Positions 20,548-64,000 of a stretch of 64,000 bases of DNA are shown here, piece by piece (the first letter of the stretch is position 1; each line of letters begins with the position of its first letter). Below the pieces are notes generated by a model. The model ran no database searches and had not been told where the DNA came from. It was given only the letters and a program-made list of their open reading frames with translations. The stretch is from Solea solea (taxonomy: Eukaryota > Chordata > Actinopteri > Pleuronectiformes > Soleidae). The DNA is taken from the NCBI RefSeq assembly GCF_958295425.1, contig NC_081142.1, forward strand, positions 306,001 through 370,000, in the 5' to 3' direction. The translations under genes and the position numbers were made by a program.

Positions 20548-21849
20548 GTGAGTTTCAGCGACTGCGTTCACGTGAACTTTGTGCCAGCTTTAGTTTTTCG
20601 TTCGCGGGAAGAGTTTAAGAGTTTAAGAGTTTAAGAGTTTAGTCTCAGAGAAAACGCGCTTGATTTCAGGGCTTTTAACAGTTTCATGGACGCTTCTCGT
20701 CGTCAAACAAGGGAAAATAAACCTCGGCTCAAACATGTTTGGAAGTTTAGTTCATTTAATGTCGTTCACTTTGTTTCAGTCTGTGGTTGAAGTCGTGTCC
20801 TCTGACTCCGTTTAGGCCGCACATGCAACGTGTAAACGTTATATTGTTACGCAGGTCATTTTACTGACGTCGCACTAAAGTCTTCAAACTGTTGTAGACT
20901 TTAGTGCAGCTTCGGTCAATATCGATTATTCATCTGAGATGTTGTCGGTGTTGTGATTCTGAATGACGTAGAATGGCTGTGGGTAAAGTTCTGAGTGATA
21001 ATCATCAGGTGAAGTTACTCCACAAACCTGACTTCGAACTAAAGTTTCAATGACATCACTCCATTCAGTACAATTCACGTTGTTTTATTGGCAAGAACTT
21101 AAACGACGTTTTTCACTGTTACATTGTGCCCATTAATGTTGTAAATGTGTCCCATAATCATTTTATATACATGAACGTTTTCAAGCTTCTTAGGTAAAAA
21201 TGACACAGTATAAAATGTAAGATTAATTAAAACATAAGATGTGTCTTAATCAACAATCATATGATATGCAAATATATGAGATACAATCGTGAAAAATCTT
21301 AACAAAGTTCACAATGAAAGTGAATCCTCAAATTTGAAAATAAATTAAAGTGAAAATGATGTAAGCCCAGTTCCATATCCATATCGGTTTGGTCCAATAT
21401 TGGTCAAAATCACAGAATTGAATAGCGGGGGGAAATATAAATGTATGGTATATGAGATCCGACCCTTAAATATCACATTTTTCTCTCTCTCAAAAAAGTA
21501 AACATTTTAATACAAACTAATAATTTCAGTGTCTTTCGATCTGGATATACTTGATGGTTGTAATGTGTTTCCGATTATCTTGCGATTCAATTGTGCAGCT
21601 CTAGTAGATACATGAATTTATATCATATCCACTAAGGCAACATTGTATGGAGCCATCCCTAGAAATTAGTAGAAAAATAACAATTAAAATAGGTAGAAAG
21701 GTGGCTTTTAAAAACCTAAAGTGACATGTTAAAAGAGGCGTTAACCGTAAAAATGCAGTGTGTGTGTATTTAAATAATAATTGAAATCACTTGAACGTGT
21801 GATGTTTTCCTGCAGCTCTGCTGACTGTTTTTGTCGTCTCTGTTTACAG
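20548..21849 (+). other. farp2: farp2 intron 1
   Basis: From donor GTGAGT to acceptor TTTACAG. AT-rich with no coding exon seen. Confidence 0.6.
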
Positions 21850-21926
21850 GAGCGAGGTGTTGGCGTTTGTGCTGGAGGAGGAGGAAGAGGAGGAGGTGGA
21901 GGAAGGCAGCTGACTCTGAAGCTGGA

Positions 21927-64000
<42,074 letters not shown>

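Overview
This window is eukaryotic and almost certainly from a teleost fish. It holds two spliced vertebrate genes with GT-AG introns, dense CA/GT and trinucleotide microsatellites, and transposable elements of fish type (hAT-like MITEs, a THAP/TTAA element, a tRNA-headed SINE, an LTR element). Exons were read by hand from splice sites, codon phase and recalled human protein sequences. No alignment or transcript data were available.

Left part (about 1-13,100, minus strand): hdlbp, encoding vigilin, a multi-KH RNA-binding protein. Seventeen exons cover roughly residues 1-968 (N-terminus to KH11). KH12-14 lie beyond the left edge. A likely non-coding 5' exon sits at 9762-9833, and exon 1 with CCAAT and TATA-like signals lies at about 12,977-13,090. 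All coding exon lengths sum in phase.

Intergenic part (about 13,100-20,370): no protein gene was found. It holds a LINE 3' remnant, a SINE fragment and a deleted LTR retroelement (14,890-18,374). That element has two LTRs, a polypurine tract, a primer-binding site matching tRNA-Ser(GCT), a broken gag and an unusual tandem-repeat leader. SEPTIN2, which lies between HDLBP and FARP2 in human, is not here.

Right part (about 20,400-64,000, plus strand): farp2, a FERM-RhoGEF-PH-PH protein that regulates Rho GTPases downstream of membrane receptors such as plexins. Exons are assigned from the 5' UTR to the start of the last PH helix; the gene runs off the right edge. Three alternative-splicing devices can be read directly: a 1.15-kb alternative last exon giving a FERM-only protein, a 21-nt candidate microexon in PH1, and a phase-locked pair of mutually exclusive exons between PH1 and PH2.

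The farp2 introns hold most of the repeats: a 1.17-kb indel-free 12-bp satellite (47,741-48,908), a 2.42-kb unit repeated three times (51,260-58,500) with a GC-rich foldback hairpin at each junction, three hAT-like MITE copies with perfect 8-bp target duplications, and a 228-nt intron that is mostly GT repeat.
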